Assembly (NCBI RefSeq): GCF_900277125.1
Contig: NZ_OPYN01000150.1
Coordinates: 37,535 to 101,534, forward strand
Source of the DNA: Pseudomonas inefficax
Lineage (GTDB): Bacteria; Pseudomonadota; Gammaproteobacteria; Pseudomonadales; Pseudomonadaceae
DNA: 64,000 nt
Direction: 5' to 3'
In this document: positions 45,370 through 54,960 of the stretch, one piece after another
Layout: each line of letters begins with the position of its first letter
How positions within the stretch are numbered: the stretch's first letter is position 1
The notes under the pieces: model-generated
Seen by the model: the letters and a program-made list of their open reading frames with translations, nothing else
Told to the model about the DNA's origin: nothing
Database searches by the model: none
Position numbers and translations under genes: made by a program

Positions 45370-46254
45370 CTAGGCGCTAACCGCGCGCAGCCGTTGGCCA
45401 ATGCGGGCGCCGAACACGTTGACCAGCAACCCGGCCATAACCAGCAATGCGCCCCAGCCCTGGGTCGCGGTCAAACGCTCACCCAGCAACAACGCCGACG
45501 AACTCAGGCCAATCACTGGCACCAGCAGCGAAAACGGCGCCACCTTGCCGGCCGGGTGGCGCGACAGCAGCTTGCTCCACAGGCTGTAGCCAAGCATGGT
45601 GGCGACAAACGCCAGGTAGGCCAGGGCCAACACCGAACTCCAGCTGATATTGGCCAGGGCATGGCCAATACGCTCCGGCCCCTCCAGCCACCAGGACAAT
45701 GCCAGGAACGGCAGTGGCGGAATCAACGCGCCCCAGATTACCAGCGCCACCAGGTCAACCGAGCCAAAACGCCGGGTAATGATGTTGCCCATGCCCCACA
45801 TCGCACCAGCACACAGGGTCAGCACCAGCGCCAGCATCGGTACATGGCCGCCGTCTTCGCTGCCGATAAGCGCCAGGCCGCTGGCGGCCACCAACAGCCC
45901 CAGCACGCTGGCCAAGCGCAGCCGCTCGCCGAGAAAAAGCGCGGCGAAGCCGAGGGTGAAGAACGCCTGCGACTGCAGGATCAGCGAGGCCAACCCCGGC
46001 GGCATACCGCTGTACATGGCCTGGAACAGGAAAGCGAACTGGCCCAGCGAAATGGTCGCACCGTAGGCAATCAGCCAGCGCCAGGGCAGCTTGGGGCGCT
46101 TGACCAGCAGGATCGCCGGGAACGCTACCAGCAAGAAGCGCAATGCACCCAGCAACATCGGCGGCAAGCCATCGAGGCCAACCTTGATGACCACGAAGTT
46201 GACTCCCCAGGCGACAATCACCACCAGGGCGATGAGCAGGTCCTTGAGCGGCAT
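45370..46254 (-). CDS. eamA: EamA family exporter (cysteine/O-acetylserine efflux type)
   Basis: A 294-residue drug/metabolite transporter with ten helices in two EamA repeats. It matches the E. coli EamA pattern closely (VVAWGVNFVVIKVGLDGLPP, FRFLLVAFPAI-type LRFLLVAFPAILLVKRPKLP, GMPPGLASLILQSQAFFT, LLVPVIGL). It exports cysteine-pathway metabolites in E. coli; that role is assigned here by similarity. ATG 46254 follows AAGGA; the longer frame is rejected. Confidence 0.9.
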   Translation of the reverse strand: MPLKDLLIALVVIVAWGVNFVVIKVGLDGLPPMLLGALRFLLVAFPAILLVKRPKLPWRWLIAYGATISLGQFAFLFQAMYSGMPPGLASLILQSQAFFTLGFAALFLGERLRLASVLGLLVAASGLALIGSEDGGHVPMLALVLTLCAGAMWGMGNIITRRFGSVDLVALVIWGALIPPLPFLALSWWLEGPERIGHALANISWSSVLALAYLAFVATMLGYSLWSKLLSRHPAGKVAPFSLLVPVIGLSSSALLLGERLTATQGWGALLVMAGLLVNVFGARIGQRLRAVSA

Positions 46255-46399
46255 TGCGACATCCTTCTTCAGGCTTTCTAGACATATTTCGTTACAGCAT
46301 AAGGCTATTCCTTTCACAGGGACCAGCACAGTTGCCGCATAGAGCTGCGCAACAGTGACTGTTATTGGGCAAATCTTGACGCAGCGATTGTAGCGCGCG

Positions 46400-47158
46400 T
46401 CAGCTCCGATAACCGGGCGCAACCCTTTCCAGCATCCGTAGCAACGCTTGCCAAGCCAGTTGCAACGCATCCGGATCCGCCAGCTCGCCCTGCTTCAACC
46501 CCCGCCCAGGCTCATTGAACTGCCGCTCGGTATGCGCGCACACTTCGGCCGACGGCAAAATCACCTGCCCGGCACTCTGCGCCGCCAGCTGGATCTCGCA
46601 GGCCTTCTCCAGGTAGTACATGCGCAGGAATGCATCGGCCACGCTGCGTCCTGTGGTCAGCAGGCCATGGTTGCGCAGGATCATCACCGGCTTGTCGCCC
46701 AGGTCTGCCACCAGCCGTCGCTGCTCATCCATGTCCAGCGCTATCCCTTCGTAGGCGTGGTACGCCACCTTGCCGTAAAACTCCATGGACATCTGGTTGA
46801 GCGGCAGCAGCCCGCATTCCAGCGCTGCCACCGCACACCCTGCCCGGGTGTGGGTGTGCAGCACACAATGGGCATCCTCGCGGGCGGCATGGATGGCGCT
46901 GTGAATGACGAAACCGGCCGGGTTGACCGGGTGCGGTGTCGGATCGACCGGCCGGCCCTGCAGGTCGATCTTCACCAGGCTGGAGGCCGTGATCTCATCG
47001 AACAGCAGGCCGTACGGGTTGATCAGGAAGTGGTGCTCCGGCCCCGGCAGGCGCAGGGAAATATGGGTGAAGATCAGGTCGCTCATGCGAAAGTGAGCGA
47101 TCAGCCGATAGCAGGCGGCCAGCTCCTGGCGCAGGCTTTGTTCCGTTGCGGTCATCAT
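46400..47158 (-). CDS. Class II aldolase/adducin family protein
   Basis: A 252-residue zinc-dependent aldolase-fold protein. Metal ligands are His101 and His103 (VLHTHTRAG) and His164 (LRNHGLL). The SD AAAGGGG precedes ATG 47158; the longer frame overlaps the binding-protein gene. The family splits or epimerises phospho-sugars or hydroxy-keto acids. It lies 20 bases downstream of the binding-protein gene, so the two form one transcript and it probably acts on the imported compound. Confidence 0.85.
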   Translation of the reverse strand: MMTATEQSLRQELAACYRLIAHFRMSDLIFTHISLRLPGPEHHFLINPYGLLFDEITASSLVKIDLQGRPVDPTPHPVNPAGFVIHSAIHAAREDAHCVLHTHTRAGCAVAALECGLLPLNQMSMEFYGKVAYHAYEGIALDMDEQRRLVADLGDKPVMILRNHGLLTTGRSVADAFLRMYYLEKACEIQLAAQSAGQVILPSAEVCAHTERQFNEPGRGLKQGELADPDALQLAWQALLRMLERVAPGYRS

Positions 47159-47178
47159 CGTTACCCCTTTGCAGAACG

Positions 47179-48222
47179 CTATTTGCTGGCCCACGCATTG
47201 AAGCGCTGTTCCAGCTCTTCGCCATGGTCGACCCAGAATTCCACATTCATCGCCAACGCCCCCTGCAGGTTCTGTGGCGAAGTAGGCACCCAACTGGCCA
47301 GGGACGGGTCGAGCTTCGCTGCCGCCTGGGTATTGGTCGGCCCATAGGGAATCTGCTGTACATAACGCACCTGGGTATCCGGCTGGTTGGCGTAGGCGAT
47401 CAGCCGCTTGGCCTGCTCGACATGCCGCGAGCCCTTGATGATCGCCCAGTAATCCATGCCATACAGGCTGCCAGGCCAGACTACCGCCAGCGGGCTGCCC
47501 TGCTGGGCCGCCACGGCGATGCGCCCGCTGTAGGTCGAGGTCATCACCACATCACCCGCGGCCAGCCACTGCGCCGGTTGCGCGCCGGCGTCCCACCACT
47601 GGATATGCGGCTTGAGTTCGCTGAGTTTGGCAAAGGCACGCTCGACCCCGGCCGGCGTGGCCAGCACCTGGTACACATCCTCGACCTTGACTCCATCGGC
47701 CATCAGGGCGAACTCCAGGTTGTACACCGCACGCTTGCGCAGGCCGCGCTTGCCCGGGTACTTGCTTACATCCCAGAAATCGGCCCACGACGCAGGCGCC
47801 TGGGCCAGCTTGCTGCGGTCATAGGCAATGGCCACGCTCCATACCAGCGCGGCCGAGCCGCAGGCCTGCGCGGCATCGGCAATCAGTTCACCCGCATGGC
47901 CCATGCGCTGCCAGTCCAGCTGCTCGTAGATGCCCTCGTCGCAGCCGCGCATCAGGTCAGGCCCTTCGATCTGCACCACGTCCCAGTCGACATTGCCGGT
48001 GTCGGCCATTACCTGGATCCGGGCCATTTCGCCGTTGTACTCGCTTTGGATCAGCTTGCTGCCATCCTGGGCACTGAACGGTTTGAAGATCGCCTCGTCC
48101 TGGGCTTTCTGCCCGGCACCACCATAGCCGACCACGACCATTTGCGGTGCCGCTTGCGCGCTGCCCAGGCCCATGGCCAGCAACGCTGCGCAAAGGCCGC
48201 TTACACGTGGGAATACCTGCAT
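47179..48222 (-). CDS. Periplasmic solute-binding protein of an ABC transporter (PotD-like)
   Basis: A 347-residue exported protein. The signal peptide (MQVFPRVSGLCAALLAMGLG, cut after AQA) precedes MVVVGYGGAGQKAQDEAIFK. The body resembles polyamine/opine-type (cluster D) binding proteins: NVDWDVVQIEG, FWDVSKYPGKRGLR, GDVVMTSTYSGR. GGAGG precedes ATG 48222. No ABC permease or ATPase gene lies next to it in the window, so its membrane partner must be elsewhere, unless it is a sensory partner. Confidence 0.85.
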   Translation of the reverse strand: MQVFPRVSGLCAALLAMGLGSAQAAPQMVVVGYGGAGQKAQDEAIFKPFSAQDGSKLIQSEYNGEMARIQVMADTGNVDWDVVQIEGPDLMRGCDEGIYEQLDWQRMGHAGELIADAAQACGSAALVWSVAIAYDRSKLAQAPASWADFWDVSKYPGKRGLRKRAVYNLEFALMADGVKVEDVYQVLATPAGVERAFAKLSELKPHIQWWDAGAQPAQWLAAGDVVMTSTYSGRIAVAAQQGSPLAVVWPGSLYGMDYWAIIKGSRHVEQAKRLIAYANQPDTQVRYVQQIPYGPTNTQAAAKLDPSLASWVPTSPQNLQGALAMNVEFWVDHGEELEQRFNAWASK

Positions 48223-48319
48223 CGTAATTGCCTCCTGCCGGTGCCCGAGGGGCCCGTTTTCTTGTTGTTGTGAGGTCACGCCCTCGCCATGAGGGTGAGA
48301 AAAACCTAGTCGCCGACCA

Positions 48320-48344
48320 GTAAAAAAACAAGTTGATTTTTTAC
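48320..48344. promoter_or_regulatory. AT-rich inverted repeat between the divergent binding-protein and oxidoreductase genes
   Basis: GTAAAAAA (48320-48327) and TTTTTTAC (48337-48344) form an inverted repeat in the divergent promoter region; it is a candidate site for the XRE-cupin regulator encoded downstream. Confidence 0.4.
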
Positions 48345-48398
48345 TATGGCTACACTTCTATAAAAAAACAAAAACAACACCGTACCGGAGCCGCCTGT

Positions 48399-50351
48399 AT
48401 GCAGACCGCCTTCCCTCATCTGTTCGAAGCCTTGCAGATCCGCGGCAAACGCTTGAAGAACCGCATCATGTCCACCGGCCACGACACCTGTCTGCCTACC
48501 GACAACCTGGTCAACGACAAACTCATCGCCTACCAGCGCGCTCGCGCCGCCGGTGGCGTCGGCCTGATCGTGCTGCAGGTCGCCGGGGTGCATGACAGCG
48601 CCCGCTACACCTCGCATGTGCTGATGGCCACCGACGATGCCTGCATCGACGGCTACCGCCAGCTTGCCGAGGCCTGCCATGAGCATGGCACCGTGGTGCT
48701 TTCGCAGCTGTTCCACCCCGGGCGAGAGATCATGGAGTCGGCGGACGGATTGCTGGCGGTGGCCTACTCGGCGTCCGCGGTGCCCAATGAACGCTTCCGG
48801 GTAATGCCGCGTGCGCTGGACCAGGCAATGATCGACGAGATCGTCCAGGGCTATGCCAGCGCTGCCCGCCGCCTGCACCAGGCCGGGTTGGACGGTGTTG
48901 AAGTGGTCGCCAGCCATGGCTACCTGCCTGCGCAATTCCTCAACCCGCGGGTAAACCAGCGTACGGATGGCTACAACGGTGAGCTGGAGCAGCGCCTGCG
49001 GTTCCTGCGCGAAGTGCTGGCCGCCGTACGCGCGGCCACCGACGAGCAATTCATCATCGGCCTGCGCATCAGTGCCGACGAGCGCGACAGCCAGGGGCTG
49101 AGCGAGGACGAATCGCTGGCCGCAGCGGTTGCCTTGCAGGGCCAGCTCGACTACCTGCACATCGTTGCCGGCACATCGGCATCCCTGGGCGGCGCCGTGC
49201 ATATCGTGCCGCCGATGGCCATCCAACCGGCTTACCTGGCCCGGGAGGCCGGCTCCTTCAAGCAACACCTGGGCATTCCGCTGTTCGTCACCGGCCGTAT
49301 CAACCAGCCTCAGGAAGCCGAATTGATCCTGGCTCGTGGCCAGGCCGATGTCTGCGGCATGACCCGCGCGCTGATCTGCGACCCGCAGATGCCGAACAAG
49401 ACCGAGCATGGCCAGGTCGAGGACGTACGTGCCTGTATCGCCTGCAACCAGGCCTGCATCGGCCATTTCCATCGCGGCCTGCCCATTTCCTGCATCCAGC
49501 GGCCGGAGACCGGCCGCGAATTGCAGTACGGGCAACTGACCCCCACTACCCACCCCAAGCGCATTCTCGTGGCCGGCGGCGGGCCCGCTGGCATGAAAGC
49601 CGCCGCCGTGGCCGCTGCGCGCGGGCACCAGGTAACGCTGTACGAGGCAGGCCCGCAGCTCGGCGGCCAGGTGCTGCTGGCACAGTTGCTGCCACGGCGC
49701 AGCGAGTTCGGTGGCGCCAGCACCAACCTGCAAAGGGAAATGGCCCTGGCGGGTGTGGAAGTGGTGCGCAATACCCGGGTCGATCGCGCACTGGTCGAGC
49801 GAGAACGCCCCGACCTGGTGATCGCCGCCACCGGCGCAACCCCCTACTGGCCAGCCTTCGAGCGCACCGGTGAGCTACAGGTAGTGGATGCCTGGCAGAT
49901 ACTACGCAACGAGGCAAAGCCGGGGCGTTCGGTGCTGGTGATCGACTGGCGCTGCGACTGGATCGGCCCCGGCATCGCCGAACGCCTGGTACGCGAAGGC
50001 CACCAGGTGCAGCTGGCGGTCAATGGCACCCATTGTGGCGAAAACCTGCCGCTGTACGTGCGTGATCAACTGGCCGGCGAGCTGCATCGCCTGGGTATTC
50101 CCATCACACCGTATGCCCGCTTGTATGGCACCGACGACAACACGGTGTACCTGCAGCACACTGCCAGCGGCGAGCCGATGATCTTCGAAGGCATCGACAC
50201 CCTGGTGCTGTGCCTGGGCCATCAACCGGAAGACCGCCTGGCCACGGAGCTGGCCGGCCTGGTCGAGGTGCGCCGCATTGGCGACTGCCTGGCGCCGCGT
50301 ACCGCCGAAGAAGCGATTCACGATGGCCTGACGGTTGCCTGGGCGCTCTGA
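48399..50351 (+). CDS. NADH:flavin oxidoreductase with 4Fe-4S cluster (dienoyl-CoA reductase / dimethylglycine or trimethylamine dehydrogenase superfamily)
   Basis: A 650-residue two-part enzyme: an N-terminal old-yellow-enzyme barrel (MQTAFPHLFEALQIRGKRLK, NRIMSTGHD, GLDGVEVVASHGYLPAQFLN) and a C-terminal FAD/NAD domain (RILVAGGGPAGMKAAAVAAA). The Fe-S motif is ACIACNQACIGHF..PISC (four cysteines). This type demethylates or oxidises methylated amines or reduces enoyl-CoA; the exact substrate is not visible. ATG 48399 is chosen; the frame upstream is AT-rich and unlikely. Its divergent neighbours (binding protein, aldolase) suggest one catabolic pathway. Confidence 0.85.
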   Translation: MQTAFPHLFEALQIRGKRLKNRIMSTGHDTCLPTDNLVNDKLIAYQRARAAGGVGLIVLQVAGVHDSARYTSHVLMATDDACIDGYRQLAEACHEHGTVVLSQLFHPGREIMESADGLLAVAYSASAVPNERFRVMPRALDQAMIDEIVQGYASAARRLHQAGLDGVEVVASHGYLPAQFLNPRVNQRTDGYNGELEQRLRFLREVLAAVRAATDEQFIIGLRISADERDSQGLSEDESLAAAVALQGQLDYLHIVAGTSASLGGAVHIVPPMAIQPAYLAREAGSFKQHLGIPLFVTGRINQPQEAELILARGQADVCGMTRALICDPQMPNKTEHGQVEDVRACIACNQACIGHFHRGLPISCIQRPETGRELQYGQLTPTTHPKRILVAGGGPAGMKAAAVAAARGHQVTLYEAGPQLGGQVLLAQLLPRRSEFGGASTNLQREMALAGVEVVRNTRVDRALVERERPDLVIAATGATPYWPAFERTGELQVVDAWQILRNEAKPGRSVLVIDWRCDWIGPGIAERLVREGHQVQLAVNGTHCGENLPLYVRDQLAGELHRLGIPITPYARLYGTDDNTVYLQHTASGEPMIFEGIDTLVLCLGHQPEDRLATELAGLVEVRRIGDCLAPRTAEEAIHDGLTVAWAL

Positions 50352-50390
50352 GGCTGTACATACTGCGGCTTTTACGATGGACCGACGTGC

Positions 50391-50990
50391 ATGAGCCAAC
50401 TTCCCCAGCCCCCCGCCAGCGAAGCCGGGGGCGCCGCGCCGCAGTTTCTCGGCAGCCGCATTCGCGGCCTGCGCAAGCGCCGTGGCATGACCCTGGCAGA
50501 GCTGGCCACGCACAGTGAACTGACCGCTGGCTACATCAGCCAGCTGGAGCGCAACCTCTCCTACCCGTCGATTCCGGCGCTGTTCAACATCGCCCGCAGC
50601 CTGGGGGTGACCATCCAGTGGTTCTTCGCCAGCGAAGCCACCACTGCGCCCGAGGACCAGGGCTATGTGGTACGGCGCAACAGCCGCCTGAGCGTGCATT
50701 ACGAAGATGGCATCGTCGATCAACTGCTCACGCCCCAGCCCAACCGCCAGCTGGAAATCCTGCATTCACGCTTCCCTCCGGGTAGCTACAGCCAGCAGAG
50801 CTACAGCCATGACGGTGAAGAGGCCGGCTATATCCTGAGTGGCAGCTTCGAGCTGTGGGTGGGCGAGCGGCATTTCCAGCTGGGTGAAGGGGACAGTTTC
50901 AGCTTCTCGAGCCAGGAACCGCACCGCTATGGCAACCCCGGTGAGGTGGATGCCGTGGTGATCTGGGTGATCACGCCGCCAACATTCTGA
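50391..50990 (+). CDS. XRE-cupin transcriptional regulator
   Basis: A 199-residue regulator with a helix-turn-helix (IRGLRKRRGMTLAELATHSE, GYISQLERNLSYPSIPALF) and a cupin domain at the C-terminus (GEEAGYILSGSFELWVGERH, FSFSSQEPHRYGNPGEVDA). It begins 39 bases after the oxidoreductase and likely controls it and the divergent genes, perhaps in response to the pathway's own substrate. Confidence 0.88.
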   Translation: MSQLPQPPASEAGGAAPQFLGSRIRGLRKRRGMTLAELATHSELTAGYISQLERNLSYPSIPALFNIARSLGVTIQWFFASEATTAPEDQGYVVRRNSRLSVHYEDGIVDQLLTPQPNRQLEILHSRFPPGSYSQQSYSHDGEEAGYILSGSFELWVGERHFQLGEGDSFSFSSQEPHRYGNPGEVDAVVIWVITPPTF

Positions 50991-51059
50991 AGCAAGCTCG
51001 CTCCCCAACATCCGGCAACAGGGTCTACCTTGTTAACCGAACTTTCGAGGAGCACAACC

Positions 51060-52262
51060 ATGAAGCAGATCCTGATCATTGGCGCGGGCTTTGCCGGCCT
51101 CTGGAGCGCGCTCAGCGCCGTCCGCCAGCTTGACCTCCACGGCCGCAAGGATGTCGAGGTCACCTTGCTTGCACCCCAGGCCGAGCTGCATGTGCGCCCG
51201 CGCTTCTACGAACCCGACGTACATGCCATGGCCGCGCCGTTGCAAGAGCTGTTCGATGCCGTCAACGTCCGCTTCGTACAGGGTACGGCTTTCCACATCG
51301 ATGAATCGGCCCGCCGCGTCGGCTACCGCACCCGCAGCGGCACCCAGTGCGCCCTGCCCTACGACCGCCTGATCATGGCCTGCGGCAGCGTGCTCAACCG
51401 GCCCGACATGGTCGGCATCGAGCATGTTTTCGATGTCGACAAGCTCGACAGCGCCGCGCGCCTGGAAACCCACCTGAAGTCACTGGCCAAGCTGCCCGAC
51501 ACACCGGCGCGCAATACCGTGGTGGTGGCCGGTGGTGGCTTTACTGGCATCGAGACAGCCACCGAACTGCCGGCCCGACTGCGCGAGATCCTCGGCGAGG
51601 GCGCGGCGTTGCGCGTGGTCGTGGTCGACCGTGGGGCGAAGATCGGCGCGGCCCTGGGTGACGGCATCCGCCCCGCCATCGAGCAGGCCTCCGAGGCCCT
51701 GGGCGTGGAATGGATCTGCGGCGCCACGGTAGCCTCGGTCGACCCTGCCGGCGTGCTGCTGGACAACGGCCAGCGCATCGACGCCAGCACGGTCATCTGG
51801 ACCGTGGGCTTCAAGGCCAACCCGCTCACCGAACAGGTCAGCGGCGAGCGCGACCGCCAGGGCCGCTTGCATGTCGATGGCAATCTCAAGGTGAAAGACA
51901 ATGATGCCGTGTACGCAGCAGGTGATGTGGCCTATGCCGCCTGCGACGAGCTTGGTAATTACACGGTTATGTCCTGCCAGCATGCGATACCACTGGGGCG
52001 TCATGCGGGTAACAACGCGGCGGCCGAGCTGATTGGCGTGGCACCGAAGACCTACAGCCAGCCCAAGTACGTGACCTGCCTCGACCTTGGGGCCTGGGGG
52101 GCGGTGTATACCGAAGGGTGGGAGCGCACGGTGTCGCCACCGGAGGACAAGGCCGAGGCCAAGGTGTTGAAGGCGCAGATCAATACGATGTGGATCTATC
52201 CGCCGGCGGCCGAACGTGCTGCGGCGTTGGCAGCGGCTGACCCGGCCATTCCGGTAGCCTGA
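51060..52262 (+). CDS. NAD(P)/FAD-dependent oxidoreductase, NDH-2-like
   Basis: A 400-residue flavoprotein with two dinucleotide folds: IIGAGFAGLWSALSA (FAD) and VVAGGGFTGIETATEL (NAD). DNDAVYAAGDVAYA near the C-terminus is the FAD-binding GD motif. No membrane helix is seen, but type II NADH dehydrogenases bind membranes peripherally. GAGGAG precedes ATG 51060. Quinone reduction is a family-level inference. Confidence 0.85.
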   Translation: MKQILIIGAGFAGLWSALSAVRQLDLHGRKDVEVTLLAPQAELHVRPRFYEPDVHAMAAPLQELFDAVNVRFVQGTAFHIDESARRVGYRTRSGTQCALPYDRLIMACGSVLNRPDMVGIEHVFDVDKLDSAARLETHLKSLAKLPDTPARNTVVVAGGGFTGIETATELPARLREILGEGAALRVVVVDRGAKIGAALGDGIRPAIEQASEALGVEWICGATVASVDPAGVLLDNGQRIDASTVIWTVGFKANPLTEQVSGERDRQGRLHVDGNLKVKDNDAVYAAGDVAYAACDELGNYTVMSCQHAIPLGRHAGNNAAAELIGVAPKTYSQPKYVTCLDLGAWGAVYTEGWERTVSPPEDKAEAKVLKAQINTMWIYPPAAERAAALAAADPAIPVA

Positions 52263-52269
52263 GGTTGAT

Positions 52270-52387
52270 TGTGGGAGCGGCCTTGTGTCGCGAAAGGGCC
52301 GCAAAGCGGCCCCAGGATGTCAGCGTTTACACCGAGATCTCTGGGGCCGCTTCGCGGCCCTTTCGCGACACAAGGCCGCTCCCACAG
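52270..52387. repeat. REP pair (GTGGGAGCGGCC hybrid type)
   Basis: TGTGGGAGCGGCCTTGTGTC..GCGAAAGGGCC and the inverted copy; the outer end is TGTGGGAG as in the first family and the core is the GTCGCGA element of the second. It lies between convergent genes. Confidence 0.9.
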
Positions 52388-52426
52388 AGTTCGCGCAGCC
52401 TTTGACGCTAGTGCAAGACAGCCGAA

Positions 52427-53038
52427 TCAGGCCGCAGCGAACAGCTCGTTGGCAATCTGCGCCTGGGCAGCATCGATCGCCTGGCTGCGGTGCTCAGGGC
52501 CATAGGCCAGGCCATGGGCGCGGACGATTTCCAGGTCGGTGACACCGATGAAGCCCAGGAACACCTTGAGGAAGTCCTCATGCCCGGCGCCAGTCGGCTG
52601 GCCAGCGTGCAGGCCACCAGCGGTGGACACCAGCACTACCTTCTTGTTACCGCACAGGCCTTCCGGGCCAGCTTCGGTGTAGCGGAAGGTCTTGCCGGCG
52701 ACGGCAACGCGGTCAATCCACGCCTTGAGCTGGGTCGGCACGGTGAAGTTGTACATCGGCGCACCAATCACCACGGCATCGGCGGCCAGGAACTCTTCCA
52801 GGGTTTCCGCGCTCAGCTTGGCTTCAAAGGCCTGGGCTGCGTCGCGCATATCTTCGGGGGTGCCAGCCGCTACCAGGGTAGCTGCAGAGAAGTGGGCGAT
52901 GGCGTCAGCGGCCAGGTCGCGGTACACCACTTCCACGCTCGGGTCGGCGGCTTTCCACGCTTCGACCACTTCGCGGCTCAGTTGGCGGGAGGCGGAATTG
53001 TCGCCCAGGATGCTCGAATCGATATGCAACAGTTTCAT
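52427..53038 (-). CDS. azoR: FMN-dependent NADH:quinone/azo oxidoreductase
   Basis: A 203-residue flavodoxin-fold protein of the AzoR family: N-terminal [40 protein letters not shown] and [12 protein letters not shown] loops for FMN. It reduces quinones, azo dyes and nitro compounds with NADH and protects against electrophile stress. ATG 53038 follows AGGAG. A LysR gene diverges from it. Confidence 0.94.
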   Translation of the reverse strand: MKLLHIDSSILGDNSASRQLSREVVEAWKAADPSVEVVYRDLAADAIAHFSAATLVAAGTPEDMRDAAQAFEAKLSAETLEEFLAADAVVIGAPMYNFTVPTQLKAWIDRVAVAGKTFRYTEAGPEGLCGNKKVVLVSTAGGLHAGQPTGAGHEDFLKVFLGFIGVTDLEIVRAHGLAYGPEHRSQAIDAAQAQIANELFAAA

Positions 53039-53171
53039 GGGACTCTCCTGTGAATGAAGACCGCGACGTTGGGCGATCACGATGGAGAGAATCCTACCCA
53101 CATCAACAATGGCTGATAAGGCGGCAAAAATGCGTTAGTTTGTCCTACAGATGGAACAGTGAGACATTCCC

Positions 53172-54074
53172 ATGCAAGACCTCAACGACCTTTTCTACTT
53201 CGCCCGCGTGGTCGAAGCCGGCGGTTTCGCCGCAGCCGGCCGCCAGCTGGGCATCCCCAAGTCGCGCCTGTCGCGGCGTATCGCCGAGCTTGAAGAACGC
53301 CTGGGCACACGCCTGCTGCAACGCACTACACGGCAACTGAAGCTCACCGCGGTGGGCGAGCGCTACCTGCACCACTGCCAGGCCATGCTGCTGGAGGCCG
53401 AAGCCGCCGACGAAGCCGTGGCCAGCATGAGCAGCGAGCCGCGCGGGCGCTTGCGGGTGTCCTGCCCTGTGGCACTGGCCCACGCTTTCCTGCCTGATGT
53501 GATCAGCCGCTTTCTCGCACAGTACCCGCTGGTGCAACTGGACATGGTGTTGCTCAACCGCCGGGTCGACCTGATTTCCGAAGGGATCGATGTGGCCTTG
53601 CGTGTACGGGACTTGGGCGATGAAGACCCGGCCCTGGTCACTCGCCGCCTGCGCCAGGCGCAGATGCAACTGGTTGCAGCGCCCGGTTTCGCCGACCACA
53701 TTCGCGAACCGGGCCAACTGGCATCGTTGCCGGTGCTGGGCGCTGCCGAGGCGGACCGGCTGGTACACTTCCGCCTGTTCGGCCCCCATGGCAAACAACA
53801 GGAAATAGCCCTGGAGCCGCGCCTTGCCATCGATGATTTCGTAGTACGTAATGCTGCTGTACGGGCGGGCCTGGGATTTACTGCGCTGCCTAGCATGTTC
53901 TGTGAAGAGGAACTGGAGCGAGGCGAACTGGTGCGCCTGCTGCCGGACTGGTCGCTGCCGGGTGGCTACCTTCAGGCGGTATACCCGCATCGGCGCGGCT
54001 TGCTCCCTGCGGTACGGGTGTGGATCGACCACCTGGCGGCGTCGTTCGAGGCCTGTGGAGAAAAGTATGTCTGA
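53172..54074 (+). CDS. LysR-family transcriptional regulator
   Basis: A 300-residue LysR protein. The N-terminal helix-turn-helix (FYFARVVEAGGFAAAGRQLG, IPKSRLSRRIAELEERLG) and linker helix lead to a periplasmic-binding-type effector domain (LRVSCPVALAHAFLPDVISR). Divergent from azoR, it probably regulates that gene in response to a quinone or similar compound. The next gene overlaps it by 8 bases. Confidence 0.92.
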   Translation: MQDLNDLFYFARVVEAGGFAAAGRQLGIPKSRLSRRIAELEERLGTRLLQRTTRQLKLTAVGERYLHHCQAMLLEAEAADEAVASMSSEPRGRLRVSCPVALAHAFLPDVISRFLAQYPLVQLDMVLLNRRVDLISEGIDVALRVRDLGDEDPALVTRRLRQAQMQLVAAPGFADHIREPGQLASLPVLGAAEADRLVHFRLFGPHGKQQEIALEPRLAIDDFVVRNAAVRAGLGFTALPSMFCEEELERGELVRLLPDWSLPGGYLQAVYPHRRGLLPAVRVWIDHLAASFEACGEKYV

Positions 54075-54426
54075 GCGAAACATGAGCGAAACCCAGGTGG
54101 CAGCGTTCTGCCTGAGCCTGCCGGGTGCGCGGGAAGACTACAAATGGGGTGGCATTCGTGTGTTCTCGGTGGCAGGCAACAAGATGTTCGCGGTGCTCGA
54201 CCTGGCGGGTGCGGGGTTGTCATTCAAGGTGGCCGACGAACTGTTTCTCGGCTACTGCGATCGCCCGGGGGTGCGGCCTGCGCCGTACCTGGCACGGGCG
54301 CGGTGGATCAGCATGGCGTCCCCCTACCCCATGGGGCGCGAGGAGCTGTGTGATCTGTTGCAGCGCTCGCACCAGCTGGTGGTGCGGCGGTTGCCGAAGC
54401 GGTTGCAGGTGGGGTTGGTGATCTAG
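54067..54426 (+). CDS. MmcQ/YjbR family protein
   Basis: A 119-residue protein with the family core: LSLPGAREDYKWGG at residues 17-30, then FSVAGNKMFAVLDL, SFKVADELF and APYLARARWISM. YjbR/MmcQ proteins are small DNA-binding-like folds of unclear function. GGAG precedes ATG 54067, and it starts inside the LysR gene, so translation is coupled. ATG 54082 is an alternative. Confidence 0.88.
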   Translation: MSERNMSETQVAAFCLSLPGAREDYKWGGIRVFSVAGNKMFAVLDLAGAGLSFKVADELFLGYCDRPGVRPAPYLARARWISMASPYPMGREELCDLLQRSHQLVVRRLPKRLQVGLVI

Positions 54427-54430
54427 CTAG

Positions 54431-54540
54431 CCTGTGCCGGCCTCTTCGCGGGCTTGCCCGCTCCCACCGGTACTCCACAGGCCTTGAGAGTAGTGAAAAC
54501 CCTGTGGGAGCGGGCAAGCCCGCGAAGAGGCCAGCACAGT
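54431..54540. repeat. REP pair (GGGAGCGGG type)
   Basis: CTTCGCGGGCTTGCCCGCTC and the inverted CGGGCAAGCCCGCGAAGAG flanked by CTGTGCCGGCC, between convergent genes. Confidence 0.9.
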
Positions 54541-54546
54541 CACATA

Positions 54547-54960
54547 TCAACTGAAGGGCAGGTACCGCCCCCCAAGAAACAGCCAGTCCGCCCAGAACAC
54601 CTGGTGCGCCAGCACAATCCCCCAGAACACCAGCTGGTACGACACCTTGCGCGTCTTGTGCCGATACAGCTGCTGCGCCAGCAGCGCCCCCGGCCAGCCG
54701 CCCAGCAACTCACTGGCATGCAGCACCTTCTCGGGCGTGCGCCAGGCCTGGGTACGCGCCTGCTGTTTATCCTGCCAATACAGCAACAGGCTGATCAGGC
54801 TCATTGCCGGGTACAGCGCCAGCGGCCACCAAGCCTGGTCGACCCAGGCCATGCGCGCCGCGCCCAGGCCCGGCAGCAGGCACAGCAGGCCCAACAGCAG
54901 CAGCTTCAGGCGCACGTTGCGTACGCCCTCCTTCCTTTGCCCCCGTGTCGCCTCAGCCAT
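54547..54960 (-). CDS. DUF1294 membrane protein
   Basis: A 137-residue protein with several hydrophobic stretches ([34 protein letters not shown]) and the DUF1294 signature [19 protein letters not shown], then [19 protein letters not shown]. Many relatives carry a cold-shock domain at the N-terminus; this one does not. ATG 54960 overlaps the stop of uppP by eight bases, suggesting coupling. Confidence 0.85.
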   Translation of the reverse strand: MAEATRGQRKEGVRNVRLKLLLLGLLCLLPGLGAARMAWVDQAWWPLALYPAMSLISLLLYWQDKQQARTQAWRTPEKVLHASELLGGWPGALLAQQLYRHKTRKVSYQLVFWGIVLAHQVFWADWLFLGGRYLPFS

